From Candidatus Aminicenantota bacterium (GTDB lineage: Bacteria > Acidobacteriota > Aminicenantia > Aminicenantales > Aminicenantaceae), in NCBI GenBank assembly GCA_023135995.1, contig JAGLRY010000351.1, positions 1-7,472 of the forward strand: DNA of 7,472 bases, written 5' to 3'. The stretch's first letter is position 1, and every line of letters starts with the position of its first letter. The translations under genes were made by a program, and so were the position numbers. The notes beneath the pieces were generated by a model. That model was not told the origin of the DNA. It did not search any database and saw only the letters and a program-made list of their open reading frames with translations. Positions 6,410-7,472 of this stretch are shown here, one piece after another.

Positions 6410-6432
6410 AAAAAGGGGACAGTCCCCTTTTT
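6410..6432. terminator. GGGGAC/GTCCCC palindrome, terminator-like and REP-like, copy 2
   Basis: Arms AAAAAGGGGAC (6410-6420) and GTCCCCTTTTT (6422-6432) are perfect complements around a single A. It is the same element as at 3949-3969 but with the central base in the opposite orientation. On the minus strand it follows the nitrilase-family gene by about 95 bp and ends in a U-run, so it can act as that gene's terminator. It sits immediately upstream of the ferritin-like promoter. Confidence 0.6.
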
Positions 6433-6464
6433 TGGACTGTCTTCATATTTAAATGTAGGGACCA

Positions 6465-6489
6465 TTTCCCAAACGATACGTTCGGGAAA
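6465..6489 (-). other. Stable hairpin downstream of the nitrilase-family gene
   Basis: TTTCCCAAACG (6465-6475) and CGTTCGGGAAA (6479-6489) form an 11-bp stem with a three-base loop. The only DNA mismatch becomes a G-U wobble in the minus-strand RNA, so the transcript pairs throughout. It begins 37 bases after the stop of the nitrilase-family gene and is not followed by a U-tract. It is more likely an mRNA-end stabiliser or an attenuating hairpin than a stand-alone intrinsic terminator. Pairing only in the minus-strand RNA supports that orientation. Confidence 0.5.
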
Positions 6490-6526
6490 CAAATCCTATA
6501 CAAAAATAGAACCGCCTCCCTTTTTT

Positions 6527-7472
6527 TTACTTATCCAGGTCGGTTTTTTCTCCGATGGCTTGCAGCATTTCCTTGTACAGCTCCAGACGCCAATCCGGTT
6601 TTCCTGAGACAGGATTTTCTTTAAAAAGTGGGTAATTATTTCGCATCCTATCCGCCGCTGCCAAATCTATGGTGGCCAGAATGACCTCCTCTTTTATCTC
6701 GCTGGCAGGCCCTGCATAAAACTTCACTTCGTGCGCCTCCTCCCCTGGCCCGAGGACAAAGCTTGTCCCTGGAAAATCTGTCGTCCTGTCTTTTCCCACG
6801 ATGTTAGAAGAGGCCACAAACATCATATTTTCGATGGCGCGAGCCTGCATCTGATTGATGTAATAGGGCTTCCAGCCCTTGAAGGGCCCGAGCGCAGTGA
6901 TGTGTACATAGAGACGTGCGCCCAATGCCGCATAATACCTCGGAAGCTCAGGAAACATGTACGTGTCATAACAGATCCCAACTCCCACCAATCCCCACGG
7001 AGTGTCGAAGGCAAAAGGCTTCTCTCCTTTTTTGCACCACTTCATCTCATTCCCGAAAGGCATGAGTTTGGCGTAGGACCCAATGACTCCCTCAGGCCCG
7101 ATGATGGCTGCAGAATTGTAAAACACATCCGGATGTTCACTCGACTTCTCTGACATTCCAACGATGACATAAACACCAAATTTTCGCGTCAATTCGACAA
7201 TAGCATTAGTAGAGGCTCCCGGAATCGTTTCAGCGTTCTCCCTGTGCATCTTCGCTCCAGGACCATTATCGTAGCCAGTCAAGGCAAGCTCCGGAAAGAG
7301 GATGATGTCAGCACCTCGCTTTGCAGCAGCCGTGATAAAACCTTTGATCCGCTCAAGGTTTTGTTCTTTGTTCCCCCAGTCCGTGTCGAAATTCACACAG
7401 GCGATCGTCACCTCATCCGAATTCGCAGTGGCACCTTTTCCTGATACAGGAAAACTCCAAATGAAAGCGAAC
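6527..7472 (-). CDS. Carbon-nitrogen hydrolase (nitrilase superfamily), probably exported; 5' end outside the window
   Basis: The frame is open from the TAA stop at 6527-6529 to the window edge, 314 residues visible. Numbered from the GTG at 7411, the nitrilase-superfamily triad is Glu41 in FPELALTGY, Lys115 in YAKLMPFG and Cys147 in VGICYDTYMFPE, with a second conserved Glu122 in GNEMKW. The superfamily hydrolyses amides, ureas or nitriles through a Cys thioester. The substrate cannot be told here. The GTG at 7411 is the first in-window start codon, but twenty more codons upstream stay open and read FAFIWSFPVSGKGATANS, a hydrophobic stretch ending in ATA, as in the end of a signal peptide. 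I therefore take the true start to lie beyond base 7472 and the enzyme to be exported, unusual but known in this superfamily. There is no ribosome site before the GTG. Two hairpins follow the gene. Confidence 0.87.
   Translation of the reverse strand, partial: FAFIWSFPVSGKGATANSDEVTIACVNFDTDWGNKEQNLERIKGFITAAAKRGADIILFPELALTGYDNGPGAKMHRENAETIPGASTNAIVELTRKFGVYVIVGMSEKSSEHPDVFYNSAAIIGPEGVIGSYAKLMPFGNEMKWCKKGEKPFAFDTPWGLVGVGICYDTYMFPELPRYYAALGARLYVHITALGPFKGWKPYYINQMQARAIENMMFVASSNIVGKDRTTDFPGTSFVLGPGEEAHEVKFYAGPASEIKEEVILATIDLAAADRMRNNYPLFKENPVSGKPDWRLELYKEMLQAIGEKTDLDK

Noticed and set aside
1..7472. A new defence, mobile or biosynthetic gene system
   Set aside because: All seven genes fit known enzyme or protein families, most are separately promoted, and no nuclease, transposase, toxin, reverse transcriptase or other hallmark gene was found.

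Overview
This 7.5 kb window is a bacterial chromosomal stretch of moderate GC with seven protein-coding genes. Six lie on the minus strand and one, the DTW gene, on the plus strand. The gene mix is secreted C69 dipeptidase, DTW-domain tRNA modification protein, LolA-like secreted protein, class I aminotransferase, secreted esterase lipoprotein, ferritin-like protein and exported nitrilase-family hydrolase. Three of these carry Sec-type or lipoprotein signals, which points to a Gram-negative, diderm cell. The LolA-like protein, with an N-terminal 'ILKKSAVYCSKLADSALYFVC' type segment (written here only as a pattern), recalls proteins I associate with Aminicenantes/Acidobacteriota. That assignment is from memory and is tentative. 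No tRNA, rRNA, CRISPR array, transposase or phage gene was seen.

Layout. Positions 1-424 (minus) hold the N-terminal third or so of a C69 dipeptidase that leaves the window at base 1. A 125 bp divergent promoter region (425-549) separates it from the plus-strand DTW-domain gene (550-1323). The DTW gene converges on the LolA-like gene (1398-2363, minus), and an 18-bp imperfect tandem repeat (1309-1398) fills the junction between the two stop codons. A 246 bp AT-rich gap (2364-2609) carries the LolA-like gene's promoter, with a palindrome in its spacer. Next come the aminotransferase (2610-3770), a 197 bp leader and promoter region, the esterase lipoprotein (3968-5722), the ferritin-like gene (5843-6343) and the nitrilase-family gene (6527 to the window end, 5' partial).

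Two near-identical GGGGAC/GTCCCC palindromes (3949-3969 and 6410-6432) bracket exactly the esterase and ferritin-like genes. They most simply act as terminators of the esterase and nitrilase genes, but they are also dispersed REP-like elements.

The genes do not form one obvious pathway. Most minus-strand genes are separated by more than 100 bp and several have their own recognisable promoter, so I read this as a series of mostly single-gene transcription units with a peptide/amino-acid and ester/amide hydrolysis flavour (dipeptidase, aminotransferase, esterase, amidohydrolase). I found no convincing new defence, mobile or biosynthetic system. The most unusual features are the 18-bp repeat at the convergent junction, the paired palindromes, and the operator-like palindromes that sit inside two promoters.
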